From: Thiotrichales bacterium
GTDB taxonomy: Bacteria > Pseudomonadota > Gammaproteobacteria > J044
Direction: 5' to 3'
Length of the DNA: 20,988 nucleotides
Assembly (NCBI GenBank): GCA_024762895.1
Contig: JANTGN010000022.1
Location: 1 to 20,988 of the forward strand
Part shown: piece by piece, positions 1 through 7,175 of the stretch
How the letters are laid out: every line of letters starts with the position of its first letter
How positions within the stretch are numbered: position 1 is the first letter of the stretch
Notes under the pieces: generated by a model
What the model was told of the DNA's origin: nothing
Databases searched by the model: none
What the model saw: only the letters and a program-made list of their open reading frames with translations
Translations under genes and position numbers: made by a program

Positions 1-104
1 TGGCCCTGATTGCACCGATTGCGATGGAAGAAGGTCTGCGTTTTGCGATCCGCGAAGGCGGTCGTACTGTTGGCGCCGGTGTGGTGTCAAAGATTCTGGA
101 TTAA
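1..104 (+). CDS. tuf: Elongation factor Tu, C-terminal end (partial)
   Basis: Only the last 34 codons are present; the frame enters at base 3 and stops with TAA at 102-104. The peptide has the EF-Tu domain III ending, with the characteristic GLRFAIREGGRTVGAGVV stretch, so the identification is secure despite the short length. EF-Tu is the GTPase that delivers aminoacyl-tRNA to the ribosomal A site. Only 10 nt separate it from rpsJ, so the two genes are almost certainly co-transcribed, as in the common fusA-tuf-rpsJ order of gammaproteobacteria outside the enterics. Whether this is tufA or tufB cannot be seen. Confidence 0.96.
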   Translation, partial: ALIAPIAMEEGLRFAIREGGRTVGAGVVSKILD

Positions 105-120
105 TTAAGACGATATGGCG

Positions 121-432
121 ATGAATAATCAGAAAATTCGTATTCGACTAAAGGCCTTTGATCATCGACTGATCGATCGCTCAGCGGCAGAAATCGTGGA
201 AACGGCCAAGCGCACGGGTGCCCGTGTTCTGGGTCCGATCCCTCTGCCTACTAAAAAAGAGCGATTTACCGTCCTGGTTTCACCTCATGTGAACAAGGAT
301 GCGCGTGATCAGTATGAGCTGCGTACCTATAAACGTCTGCTGGATATTGTTGATCCCACAGACAAGACGGTAGATGCGCTCATGAAGCTGGATCTGGCTG
401 CAGGCGTGGATGTACAAATTAAGCTTCATTAA
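121..432 (+). CDS. rpsJ: 30S ribosomal protein S10 (NusE)
   Basis: Small-subunit head protein S10; in enterobacteria it also acts as NusE, pairing with NusB in transcription antitermination. From the ATG at 121 the product is 103 aa, the same as E. coli, beginning MNNQKIRIRLKAFDH; the whole length matches the family (PIPLPTKKERFTVL, SPHVNKDARDQYE, LDLAAGVDVQI). An in-frame ATG at 115 would add two residues. The AAGA at 107-110 lies 4 nt from 115 and 10 nt from 121, so spacing does not settle the choice; family length favours 121. It is the first gene of the S10 operon and follows tuf directly, with no room for an S10 leader of the E. coli kind. The next gene lies an unusually long 132 nt downstream. 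Confidence 0.97.
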   Translation: MNNQKIRIRLKAFDHRLIDRSAAEIVETAKRTGARVLGPIPLPTKKERFTVLVSPHVNKDARDQYELRTYKRLLDIVDPTDKTVDALMKLDLAAGVDVQIKLH

Positions 433-435
433 AGC

Positions 436-464
436 TTAACAATTTAGAAATTGTCTGTCATAAT
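436..464 (+). promoter_or_regulatory. Candidate sigma-70 promoter upstream of rplC
   Basis: The -35 element is TTAACA (436-441, five of six consensus bases). A 17-nt spacer follows, then CATAAT (459-464, five of six) preceded by TG at 456-457, which makes an extended -10. The following bases AGGCGGC (465-471) form a GC-rich discriminator of the kind linked to ppGpp/DksA inhibition of ribosomal promoters. The expected start is near 470-472, giving a leader of roughly 94 nt before rplC. The element overlaps no coding sequence. Promoter activity is an inference from sequence. Confidence 0.68.
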
Positions 465-475
465 AGGCGGCTTTC

Positions 476-510
476 CGTGGCCCGGAGCAGAATTTCTGTT
501 TCGGGCCACG
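476..510 (+). promoter_or_regulatory. Strong leader hairpin 1 upstream of rplC
   Basis: Bases 476-490 pair with 496-510 in an uninterrupted 15-bp helix (two G-U wobbles, otherwise Watson-Crick) closed by the loop AATTT (491-495). The outer 9 bp, CGTGGCCCG/CGGGCCACG, are perfect. No T-tract follows, so it is not an intrinsic terminator. It would start within about 5 nt of the predicted transcript 5' end. Possible roles are an autoregulatory protein-binding site (L4 is encoded two genes on), 5' end stabilisation, or a processing site. Confidence 0.75.
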
Positions 511-533
511 AGTTTAGAGCCTGTGTAATTTGT

Positions 534-549
534 GCCCTGGTGTAAGGGC
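534..549 (+). promoter_or_regulatory. Leader hairpin 2 just upstream of the rplC ribosome binding site
   Basis: GCCCT (534-538) pairs with AGGGC (545-549) around the loop GGTGTA. The stem ends 5 nt before the GAGG Shine-Dalgarno (555-558) of rplC, a position suited to translational control. The segment 531-537 could alternatively pair with 503-510, the right arm of hairpin 1, with one bulged C, so the two folds may compete. This is read by eye, with no energy calculation. Confidence 0.5.
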
Positions 550-564
550 GAAACGAGGTGCGTA

Positions 565-1209
565 ATGGCAATCGGAATGGTCGGTCGAAAATTAGGTATG
601 ACGCGCGTCTTTACCGACGATGGCGTATCTATACCTGTGACCGTTATCGAGGCGCTGCCGAATCGTGTTACTCAGCTCCGTACCAAAGAAAATGACGGGT
701 ACGAGGCTGTTCAGGTGACCGCAGGGGCGCGCAAGGCTTCGCGTGTCAGCAAGCCTGAGGCGGGGCATTTTGCCAAGGCTGGAGCTGAAGCGGGTCGTGG
801 GCTGTGGGAATTTCGTCTGGGTGCGGGCTCTGATGCAGAGCTGGCGGTCGGTACGGAGCTGTCCGTAGATCAGTTTGAAGATGGTCAGATCATTGATGTG
901 ACCGGCACCAGTAAGGGTAAGGGCTTTGCGGGCGTTATCAAGCGTCACAATTTTAGTAGCCAGGATATGACCCACGGTAACTCGATCTCGCATCGTGCTC
1001 CCGGCTCGATTGGTCAGAACCAGACTCCTGGTCGTGTGTTTAAGGGCAAGAAGATGTCTGGTCATATGGGCGATGTCCGTCGTACCACCCAGAATCTTCA
1101 GGTCGTACGTGTCGATGCGGAAAGAAATCTTCTCCTGGTTAAGGGCGCGGTGCCTGGTTCCAAGGGTGGTGACGTGATCGTACGTCCAGCGGTTAAGGCT
1201 CGGGGTTAA
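565..1209 (+). CDS. rplC: 50S ribosomal protein L3
   Basis: L3 is a primary 23S rRNA-binding assembly protein whose extended loop reaches towards the peptidyl-transferase centre. The 214-aa product (E. coli 209) opens MAIGMVGRKLGMTRVF and carries the family hallmarks KPEAGHFAKAG, DVTGTSKGKGFAG and GSIGQNQTPGRVFKGKKM; the last contains the glutamine that PrmB methylates in E. coli. The ATG at 565 is chosen because GAGG (555-558) is well spaced and the family begins here. An upstream in-frame ATG at 532 would add 11 unrelated residues and sits at the leader hairpin. The gene ends 2 nt before rplD, so coupling is likely. Confidence 0.97.
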   Translation: MAIGMVGRKLGMTRVFTDDGVSIPVTVIEALPNRVTQLRTKENDGYEAVQVTAGARKASRVSKPEAGHFAKAGAEAGRGLWEFRLGAGSDAELAVGTELSVDQFEDGQIIDVTGTSKGKGFAGVIKRHNFSSQDMTHGNSISHRAPGSIGQNQTPGRVFKGKKMSGHMGDVRRTTQNLQVVRVDAERNLLLVKGAVPGSKGGDVIVRPAVKARG

Positions 1210-1211
1210 TT

Positions 1212-1817
1212 ATGGAACTTCAGATTGCGAATTCCGGATCCAAGGTCAATTTGGCAGATATCGCCTTCGGTCAGGATTTTAATGAGACGCTGGTACATCA
1301 GGTGGTGGTTGCCTATATGGCGGCTGGTCGTTCTGGAACCGTTCAGCAGAAGACTCGCTCCGATGTGCGCGGTGGTGGTGCCAAGCCCTGGAGGCAAAAA
1401 GGTACCGGTCGCGCTCGTGCAGGAACCATTCGTAGTCCTCTGTGGCGTAAGGGTGGCGTAACATTTGCTGCCAGGCCGCGCGACTATTCTCAGAAGGTCA
1501 ACAAGAAGATGTTTCGAGCAGCTATGCGTTCGATCTTCTCCGAGTTGCTGAGGCAGGATCGTCTGGTCGCGGTAGAGGAGTTTTCTGTCAGTGCACCCAA
1601 GACCAGGGAGCTGGTCGGCAAGCTGAAAGAGCTGTCGCTGGATAATGTGCTGGTGATTACGCATGAGGCTGATGAGAATCTCTACATGGCCGCGCGCAAC
1701 CTGTACAAAGTAGATGTGATTGAGGTGGGTGGAGTTGACCCTGTCAGCCTGGTTGGCTTTGATAAGGTCCTGGTAACAACACCTGCCCTGAAGCAGATAG
1801 AGGAATGGCTGTCATGA
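1212..1817 (+). CDS. rplD: 50S ribosomal protein L4
   Basis: L4 binds 23S rRNA domain I, and its extended loop forms the exit-tunnel constriction together with L22. In E. coli it also represses its own operon at transcription and translation through the S10 leader. The product is 201 aa, identical in length to E. coli L4, with the RNA-binding loop motif GAKPWRQKGTGRARAGTIRS and the VTFAARPRDYSQKVNKKM block. It starts 2 nt after rplC and its stop overlaps the rplW start (ATGA at 1814-1817). If it regulates here as in E. coli, the natural RNA target would be the leader at 471-564, since nothing comparable precedes rpsJ; that is inference. Confidence 0.97.
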   Translation: MELQIANSGSKVNLADIAFGQDFNETLVHQVVVAYMAAGRSGTVQQKTRSDVRGGGAKPWRQKGTGRARAGTIRSPLWRKGGVTFAARPRDYSQKVNKKMFRAAMRSIFSELLRQDRLVAVEEFSVSAPKTRELVGKLKELSLDNVLVITHEADENLYMAARNLYKVDVIEVGGVDPVSLVGFDKVLVTTPALKQIEEWLS

Positions 1818-2110
1818 ATCAGGAGCGTATCTTAAAGGTCCTGCTGGGCCCGGTGATTTCTGAGAAGGCGGCAATGGGCGCTGATGCTCATAACCAGCAT
1901 GTGTTTAAGGTGGCAGGTGATGCCAGCAAGCTGGAGATCAAGAGGGCCGTTGAGTCCTTCTTTAATGTAAAGGTCGACAATATCCGTACCCTGAATGTGA
2001 AGGGTAAGAGCAAGCGTTTTGGCCAGGTTCAGGGTCGTCGCTCTGACTGGAAAAAGGCCTATATAACCTTGGCGGACGGGCATGACATTGATTATGCCGT
2101 TGGCGAATAA
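1814..2110 (+). CDS. rplW: 50S ribosomal protein L23
   Basis: L23 lies at the exit-tunnel mouth and is the docking point for trigger factor and SRP. The 98-aa product (E. coli 100) opens MNQERILKVLLGPVISEKA; the SEK segment contains the glutamate used for trigger-factor binding in E. coli. The conserved RRSDWKKAYITL block is present near the C-terminus. The ATG at 1814 overlaps the rplD stop in an ATGA junction and has AGGA (1801-1804) upstream. An in-frame ATG at 1805 would add only MAV and lies too close to that Shine-Dalgarno. Confidence 0.95.
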   Translation: MNQERILKVLLGPVISEKAAMGADAHNQHVFKVAGDASKLEIKRAVESFFNVKVDNIRTLNVKGKSKRFGQVQGRRSDWKKAYITLADGHDIDYAVGE

Positions 2111-2126
2111 GGGCTGGAATTAAACG

Positions 2127-2951
<825 letters not shown>

Positions 2952-2967
2952 GTGAAGGAATAGGTTT

Positions 2968-3240
2968 ATGCCACGTTCATTGAAAAAAGGACCGTTTATC
3001 GACCATCACTTGATGGCAAAGGTTCTCGCGGCTGTAGAAAGCAATGACCGACGTCCGATCAAGACCTGGTCGCGTCGTTCAATGATTGTGCCTGAAATGG
3101 TTGGTCTGACCATTGCTGTGCATAACGGTCGTCAGCATGTGCCTGTTCTGGTAAGTGAGAACATGGTCGGTCACAAATTAGGTGAGTTCGCATTGACCCG
3201 TACCTATCGTGGTCATGTGGCTGACAAGAAGTCTAGATAG
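2968..3240 (+). CDS. rpsS: 30S ribosomal protein S19
   Basis: S19 sits in the 30S head, pairs with S13 and contributes to the intersubunit bridge near the A site. The product is 90 aa (E. coli 92) and begins with the family signature MPRSLKKGPFIDHHL; it contains IKTWSRRSMIVPEMVG, HNGRQHVPV and GHKLGEFALTRTYRGH. An AAGGA at 2955-2959 is well placed before the ATG. The TAG stop at 3238-3240 overlaps the Shine-Dalgarno of rplV (AGAGG 3239-3243), which suggests translational coupling. Confidence 0.97.
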   Translation: MPRSLKKGPFIDHHLMAKVLAAVESNDRRPIKTWSRRSMIVPEMVGLTIAVHNGRQHVPVLVSENMVGHKLGEFALTRTYRGHVADKKSR

Positions 3241-3251
3241 AGGTTGCTGAG

Positions 3252-3584
3252 ATGGAAGTCAAGGCTAGTCTAAGTCATGCAAGAGTTGCTGCGCAAAAGG
3301 CGCGGCTGATCGCTGACCAGATTCGTGGTAAGGATGTTGAGGCTGCACTGCAGTTACTCAGCTTCAGCCCCAAGAAATCAGCGGCCATTGTTAAAAAAGT
3401 GCTGGAGTCTGCTATTGCGAATGCAGAGCATAACGAAGGTGCTGATATCGATGAGTTAAAGGTCTCGACGGTCTTTGTTAATGAAGGTCCGACCATGAAG
3501 CGCATTCGTCCACGTGCAAAGGGACGTGCTAACAGGATTTTGAAACGCACCAGCCACATTACTGTGGCGGTTAGCGACAAGTAA
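3252..3584 (+). CDS. rplV: 50S ribosomal protein L22
   Basis: L22 contacts all 23S rRNA domains and extends a beta-hairpin into the exit tunnel next to L4, where changes cause macrolide resistance in E. coli. The product is 110 aa, the same length as E. coli. The N-terminal globular part has ARLIADQIRGKDVEAAL and the tunnel hairpin is visible as GPTMKRIRPRAKGRANRI with no deletion. The family ending ITVAVSDK is intact. Its ribosome binding site lies within the end of rpsS. Confidence 0.97.
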   Translation: MEVKASLSHARVAAQKARLIADQIRGKDVEAALQLLSFSPKKSAAIVKKVLESAIANAEHNEGADIDELKVSTVFVNEGPTMKRIRPRAKGRANRILKRTSHITVAVSDK

Positions 3585-3596
3585 ACGAGGTTAGAG

Positions 3597-4280
3597 ATGG
3601 GTCAGAAAGTACATCCAATCGGCTTTCGCCTCGGTATTGCCACAGACTGGACTTCCAAGTGGTACGCCGATGGTGACGACTATGCCAAGTATCTGAATAA
3701 TGATATTGAGGTCCGTGATTTCCTCAAACAGAAACTGGCTCAGGCCTCGGTAAGTCGAATTCAGATTGAGCGTCCAGCGCGTGCGGCCTTTATTACCGTA
3801 CACACCGCTCGCCCAGGTATTGTGATCGGCAAAAAAGGTGAAGACATCGAAAAGCTGCGCCAGGAAGTGGCTCGTATGATGGACCTGAATGTCAACAATG
3901 TGAAAATTAACATTGAAGAAATTCGTAAGCCTGAAATCGATGCCACGCTGGTTGCCGAAAGTATTGCTCAGCAGCTTGAACGCCGCATTATGTTCCGCCG
4001 TGCCATGAAGCGCGCCGTTGGTAACGCAATGCGTCTGGGTGCGCTGGGTATCAAGGTTTATGTTTCAGGACGTTTGAATGGTGCTGAAATCGCTCGCTCT
4101 GAATGGTACCGCGAAGGTCGTGTGCCTCTTCATACCCTGCGTGCAGATATTGATTATGGTACAGCTCGTGCAAACACAACCTATGGCGTAATTGGCGTTA
4201 AGGTCTGGGTCTACAAGGGTGAGGTTTTTGACCTTGAGAGCAAGATCAATACTGCGTCAGGTGCTGGTAAGGGCAAGTAA
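3597..4280 (+). CDS. rpsC: 30S ribosomal protein S3
   Basis: S3 lies at the mRNA entry channel with S4 and S5 and contributes to the ribosomal helicase activity. The 227-aa product (E. coli 233) opens MGQKVHPIGFRLGI. The KH domain is recognisable by the GxxG-type motif IVIGKKGEDIEKL at about residues 75-87, followed by the RRIMFRRAMKRAV segment that carries the basic residues implicated in unwinding. The C-terminal lobe ends VGVKVWVYKGEVF-like. The start is preceded by GAGG (3587-3590). It is six residues shorter than E. coli S3 at the variable C-terminal tail. Confidence 0.97.
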   Translation: MGQKVHPIGFRLGIATDWTSKWYADGDDYAKYLNNDIEVRDFLKQKLAQASVSRIQIERPARAAFITVHTARPGIVIGKKGEDIEKLRQEVARMMDLNVNNVKINIEEIRKPEIDATLVAESIAQQLERRIMFRRAMKRAVGNAMRLGALGIKVYVSGRLNGAEIARSEWYREGRVPLHTLRADIDYGTARANTTYGVIGVKVWVYKGEVFDLESKINTASGAGKGK

Positions 4281-4291
4281 GGAATTAAGTA

Positions 4292-4705
4292 ATGTTACAG
4301 CCTAAACGTACAAAATTCAGAAAAACCCAGAAAGGGCGTAACCGGGGCCTGGCTCAGTCGGGCAACAAGGTTAGCTTTGGTGAGTATGGGTTGAAGGCAG
4401 TCGGTCGTGGTCGCATTACAGCACGCCAGATAGAGGCTGCTCGTCGTGCCATGACTCGTCATATCAAGCGTGGAGGTAAGATCTGGATCAGGGTCTTCCC
4501 CGACAAGCCCATTACCAAGAAGCCGCTTGAGGTTCGTATGGGTAAAGGTAAGGGTAATGTTGAGTACTGGGTCGCACAGATCCAGCCAGGTCGGATGTTG
4601 TATGAGATGGAAGGTGTTAGCGAAGAAATCGCGCGTGAGGCGTTCGCGCTTGCTGCAGCCAAGCTGCCACTGAAAACCACCTTTGTCTCAAGGCAGGTGA
4701 TGTAA
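4292..4705 (+). CDS. rplP: 50S ribosomal protein L16
   Basis: L16 helps position the CCA end of A-site tRNA and binds near 5S rRNA. The 137-aa product (E. coli 136) starts MLQPKRTKFRKTQKGRNRG and contains AVGRGRITARQIEAARRAMTR, FPDKPITKKPLEVRMGKGKG and KLPLKTTFVSRQVM. The RMGKGKG arginine corresponds to the residue hydroxylated by YcfD in E. coli. Its TAA stop shares its last base with the rpmC start (TAATG at 4703-4707), so the two genes are probably translationally coupled. Confidence 0.97.
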   Translation: MLQPKRTKFRKTQKGRNRGLAQSGNKVSFGEYGLKAVGRGRITARQIEAARRAMTRHIKRGGKIWIRVFPDKPITKKPLEVRMGKGKGNVEYWVAQIQPGRMLYEMEGVSEEIAREAFALAAAKLPLKTTFVSRQVM

Positions 4706-4902
4706 TGAAAACACAGGATTTACGTCAGAAGAGTGTAGAAGAGCTGAACCAGGAACTGCTTGAGCAGTTAAAGGCTGATATGAAACTGCGTATGCAGAAG
4801 GCCACTGGTCAGGTATCCCAGACACATCAGTTTAAGCAGATTCGTCGTGATATTGCTCGGATTAAAACTGTTCTGAATGAAATGCAAGCAGGTAACGCAT
4901 GA
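4705..4902 (+). CDS. rpmC: 50S ribosomal protein L29
   Basis: L29 is a two-helix protein at the exit-tunnel rim beside L23. The product is 65 aa (E. coli 63) with the typical opening MKTQDLRQKSVEELNQELLE and the KQIRRDIARIKTVLNE block. The ATG overlaps the last base of rplP's stop, and its own TGA (4900-4902) overlaps the rpsQ ATG at 4899. This makes a continuous chain of overlapping reading frames, rplP-rpmC-rpsQ. Confidence 0.96.
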   Translation: MKTQDLRQKSVEELNQELLEQLKADMKLRMQKATGQVSQTHQFKQIRRDIARIKTVLNEMQAGNA

Positions 4903-5165
4903 TGACTGAAGCAGCCAAGATTGAACGCTCCACGATTGGGCGCGTAGTTAGCGACAAAATGGATAAGACTGTAACCGTTCTGATTGAACGTAAGGTCAAG
5001 CACCCGATTTACGGTAAGTTCATTCGTCGTTCTACCAAACTTCATGTCCATGATGCGGAAAATGCTTGCAATGCTGGGGATACGGTTGAGATTAAAGAAT
5101 GCCGTCCCATGTCGAAGAACAAATCATGGACCCTCGTTCGTATACTCGAACGGTCCAACGGTTAA
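4899..5165 (+). CDS. rpsQ: 30S ribosomal protein S17
   Basis: S17 is an OB-fold primary binder of the 16S rRNA 5' domain, needed early in 30S assembly. The product is 88 aa (E. coli 84) with GRVVSDKMDKTVTVLIERKVKHPIYGK and CRPMSKNKSWTLVRILE, all standard. Two adjacent ATGs exist at 4899 and 4902; AGG at 4890-4892 suits both and the difference is one methionine. The first overlaps the rpmC stop. This is the last gene of the S10 operon; 21 nt separate it from rplN with no terminator between. Confidence 0.96.
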   Translation: MMTEAAKIERSTIGRVVSDKMDKTVTVLIERKVKHPIYGKFIRRSTKLHVHDAENACNAGDTVEIKECRPMSKNKSWTLVRILERSNG

Positions 5166-5186
5166 TAACTTTTAGCGGACTTTGTC

Positions 5187-5555
5187 ATGATACAGATGCA
5201 AACCGTCTTAGACGTGGCCGATAACAGCGGCGCGAAGAGAATCCAGTGCATTAAGGTACTGGGTGGTTCTCATCGTCGTTATGCGCGTATTGGTGACGTG
5301 ATCAAGGTCAGCGTTAAAGATGCCATCCCTCGCGGCAAGGTCAAGAAGGGTGAAGTCTATAACGCAGTAGTTGTGCGTACTGCCAGTGGTGTTCGTCGTG
5401 GTGATGGCTCTTTGATCCGCTTCGACAATAACGCAGCCGTTCTGCTGAATAATCAGCTGCAGCCCATTGGTACCCGCATTTTCGGCCCAGTGACTCGTGA
5501 GCTTCGTGGTGAGAAATTCATGAAGATCATTTCTCTGGCACCTGAAGTGCTCTAA
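5187..5555 (+). CDS. rplN: 50S ribosomal protein L14
   Basis: L14 lies on the subunit interface, forms bridge B8 and is the target of the silencing factor RsfS. The product is 122 aa (E. coli 123): MIQMQTVLDVADNSGAKRI, VLGGSHRRYARIGD, IPRGKVKKGEVYNAVVVRT and the ending EKFMKIISLAPEVL. It is the first gene of the spc operon. The Shine-Dalgarno is probably AGCGGA at 5174-5179, inside an element resembling the start region of the alpha-operon promoter. No good -10/-35 pair precedes it, so read-through from the S10 operon is likely. Confidence 0.97.
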   Translation: MIQMQTVLDVADNSGAKRIQCIKVLGGSHRRYARIGDVIKVSVKDAIPRGKVKKGEVYNAVVVRTASGVRRGDGSLIRFDNNAAVLLNNQLQPIGTRIFGPVTRELRGEKFMKIISLAPEVL

Positions 5556-5569
5556 AGAGGTTTATGAGC

Positions 5570-5887
5570 ATGAAAAAATTACGTACAGGTGATGATGTAG
5601 TCGTTATTACCGGAAAAGATAAAGGCCGCAGAGGTCAGATTGTTAAAGTGCTTCCTAACGGTAAGCTGGTGGTTCAGGGCGTTAATATGGCCAAGAAGCA
5701 TCAGAAGCCTAATCCCAATGCTGGTGTTCCTGGTGGGATTATTGAAAAGGAAATGCCTCTGCAGGCATCCAACGTCATGTTGTTTAACCCAGCTACCGGT
5801 AAAGGTGACAGGGTAGGCATCAAGACACTCGAAGATAATCGCAAGGTTCGGTTTTTTAAATCGAACGGCGAAGTTGTAGACGCGTAG
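5570..5887 (+). CDS. rplX: 50S ribosomal protein L24
   Basis: L24 is an assembly initiator that binds the 5' end of 23S rRNA. From the ATG at 5570 it is 105 aa (E. coli 104): MKKLRTGDDVVVITGKDKGRRGQIVKV is a KOW domain, followed by KKHQKPNP, PGGIIEKEMPLQASNV and KVRFFKSNGE. An in-frame ATG at 5564 would add MS. The AAGAGG ending at 5560 lies only 3 nt from 5564 but 9 nt from 5570, so the downstream start is preferred, though both are possible. It lies 14 nt after rplN and 11 nt before rplE. Confidence 0.95.
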   Translation: MKKLRTGDDVVVITGKDKGRRGQIVKVLPNGKLVVQGVNMAKKHQKPNPNAGVPGGIIEKEMPLQASNVMLFNPATGKGDRVGIKTLEDNRKVRFFKSNGEVVDA

Positions 5888-5898
5888 CAGGAAAGATC

Positions 5899-6438
5899 AT
5901 GGCTAGATTGCAGGATTTCTACAAAGAGACGGTTGTTAAAGAATTGCAGGAGCAGTTCAAATACGACAACCCGATGATGGTGCCCAAGATCGAAAAGATC
6001 ACCCTGAATATGGGGCTCGGAGAGGCTGTGGGTGATAAAAAAGTAATCGAGAATGCTGTCAGTGATATGGAAAAGATCTCTGGACAGAAGGTCGTTGTTA
6101 CCCTAGCCCGTAAGTCGATTGCTGGTTTTAAAATCCGAGACGATATGCCCATCGGTTGCAAGGTGACTCTGCGAAAAGAGCGCATGTATGAATTCCTGGA
6201 TCGCCTGGTAAATGTTGCCATACCTCGAATTCGTGACTTCCGTGGCGTGAGTGCAAAGTCCTTTGATGGTCGTGGTAATTACAGCATTGGCGTCAAAGAG
6301 CAGATCATTTTTCCGGAGATTGATTATGACAAAATCGATACTCTGCGTGGTCTGGATATTAATATCACCACATCGGCCAAAAACGATGAGGAAGCTCGTG
6401 CCCTTTTAGCGGCATTCAAGTTTCCTTTCCGTACTTGA
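5899..6438 (+). CDS. rplE: 50S ribosomal protein L5
   Basis: L5 binds 5S rRNA in the central protuberance, contacts P-site tRNA and forms bridge B1b with S13. The product is 179 aa, the same as E. coli, with MARLQDFYKETVVKELQEQF, KITLNMGLGEAVGDKKV, the AGFKIRDDMPIGCKVTLR block and IIFPEIDYDKID. In E. coli the start region of this gene carries the S8 target that represses the spc operon. I could not establish an equivalent fold here by eye. Confidence 0.97.
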   Translation: MARLQDFYKETVVKELQEQFKYDNPMMVPKIEKITLNMGLGEAVGDKKVIENAVSDMEKISGQKVVVTLARKSIAGFKIRDDMPIGCKVTLRKERMYEFLDRLVNVAIPRIRDFRGVSAKSFDGRGNYSIGVKEQIIFPEIDYDKIDTLRGLDINITTSAKNDEEARALLAAFKFPFRT

Positions 6439-6449
6439 GGATAGGTTAA

Positions 6450-6755
6450 ATGGCTAAAGTATCAATGATGCAGCGTGAGCTGAAACGTGAAAAGCTGGTT
6501 AAGAAGTACGCCGCAAAACGTGCTGAGCTCAAGGCAATAGTTGCGAATGAAGAACTCGATTTTGAAGAGCGTATGCTGGCAGTTGATAAGCTGCAGAAGC
6601 TGCCCCGCGATTCGAGTCCATCTCGCCAGCGCAAACGCTGTGGTCTGACCGGTCGTCCACATGGTTACTACCGTAAATTTGGCCTGTCGCGTAATAAGCT
6701 TCGTGAGCACGCCATGCTCGGAGATATCCCTGGTCTGGTTAAGGCCAGTTGGTAA
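6450..6755 (+). CDS. rpsN: 30S ribosomal protein S14 (zinc-free, C-minus type)
   Basis: S14 completes the 30S head next to S3, S10 and S19. The 101-aa length equals E. coli S14. Only one cysteine is present (in KRCGLTGRPHGYY), so the zinc-binding CxxC pairs of the C-plus form are missing; this is the long zinc-independent form. The C-terminal KFGLSRNKLREHAMLGDIPGLVKASW-type ending is standard. It starts 11 nt after rplE and precedes rpsH by 11 nt. Confidence 0.97.
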   Translation: MAKVSMMQRELKREKLVKKYAAKRAELKAIVANEELDFEERMLAVDKLQKLPRDSSPSRQRKRCGLTGRPHGYYRKFGLSRNKLREHAMLGDIPGLVKASW

Positions 6756-6766
6756 GGAGTTAAGCC

Positions 6767-7162
6767 ATGAGTATGTCTGATCCAATTGCAGATATGTTAA
6801 CGCGCATTCGTAATGCGCAATCTGCAGAAAAGAAAGAAGTTGTAATGCCGGCTTCTAAAATGAAGGCCCTGATTGCTGAAGTGCTGAAAGATGAAGGTTT
6901 CATCCTGGACTATCAGTTGTCCGAGTCTGAAGGTAAGCCCGTCATGAATGTCGCGCTGAAATATTTTGATAACAAGCCCGTTATCGAGAAGATTGAGCGT
7001 GTAAGTCGCCCTGGTCTGCGTATCTATCGCAACAAGGACGAACTCCCCAAGGTTCTTGGTGGTTTGGGTGTAGCGGTTATCTCTACCTCTAAAGGTGTGA
7101 TGAGTGATCGTGCTGCACGTGCTGCTGGTATTGGCGGTGAAGTAATCTGCACCGTCGCTTAG
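6767..7162 (+). CDS. rpsH: 30S ribosomal protein S8
   Basis: S8 binds helix 21 of 16S rRNA and organises the central domain; in E. coli it is also the translational repressor of the spc operon. The product is 131 aa (E. coli 130), beginning MSMSDPIADMLTRIRNAQ and containing RVSRPGLRIYRNKDELPKVLGGLG and AVISTSKGVMSDRAARAAGIGGE. All the RNA-binding C-terminal motifs are intact. It is placed between rpsN and rplF as in other bacteria. Confidence 0.97.
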   Translation: MSMSDPIADMLTRIRNAQSAEKKEVVMPASKMKALIAEVLKDEGFILDYQLSESEGKPVMNVALKYFDNKPVIEKIERVSRPGLRIYRNKDELPKVLGGLGVAVISTSKGVMSDRAARAAGIGGEVICTVA

Positions 7163-7175
7163 TGGATGTAAGAAG

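Noticed and set aside
532..564. Upstream start for rplC at ATG 532
   Set aside because: The added 11 residues are unrelated to L3, the ATG sits at the leader hairpin, and ATG 565 has a proper GAGG Shine-Dalgarno and the family N-terminus.
592..1065. Long open frame on the minus strand across rplC, and similar opposite-strand frames elsewhere (e.g. 1962-2552, 8071-8532, 9793-10173)
   Set aside because: They lie entirely over well-identified genes, show no recognisable protein family and have no ribosome binding sites or promoters; they are by-products of codon usage.
5118..5146. TATACT at 5141-5146 as the -10 of an spc promoter
   Set aside because: The matching -35 position reads AACAAA and no extended -10 is present; it lies within rpsQ and is probably chance.
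5880..5935. S8-binding repressor site at the rplE start, as in E. coli
   Set aside because: I could not draw a stable fold resembling 16S helix 21 by hand. The site may exist, but I cannot support it; a covariance search would decide.
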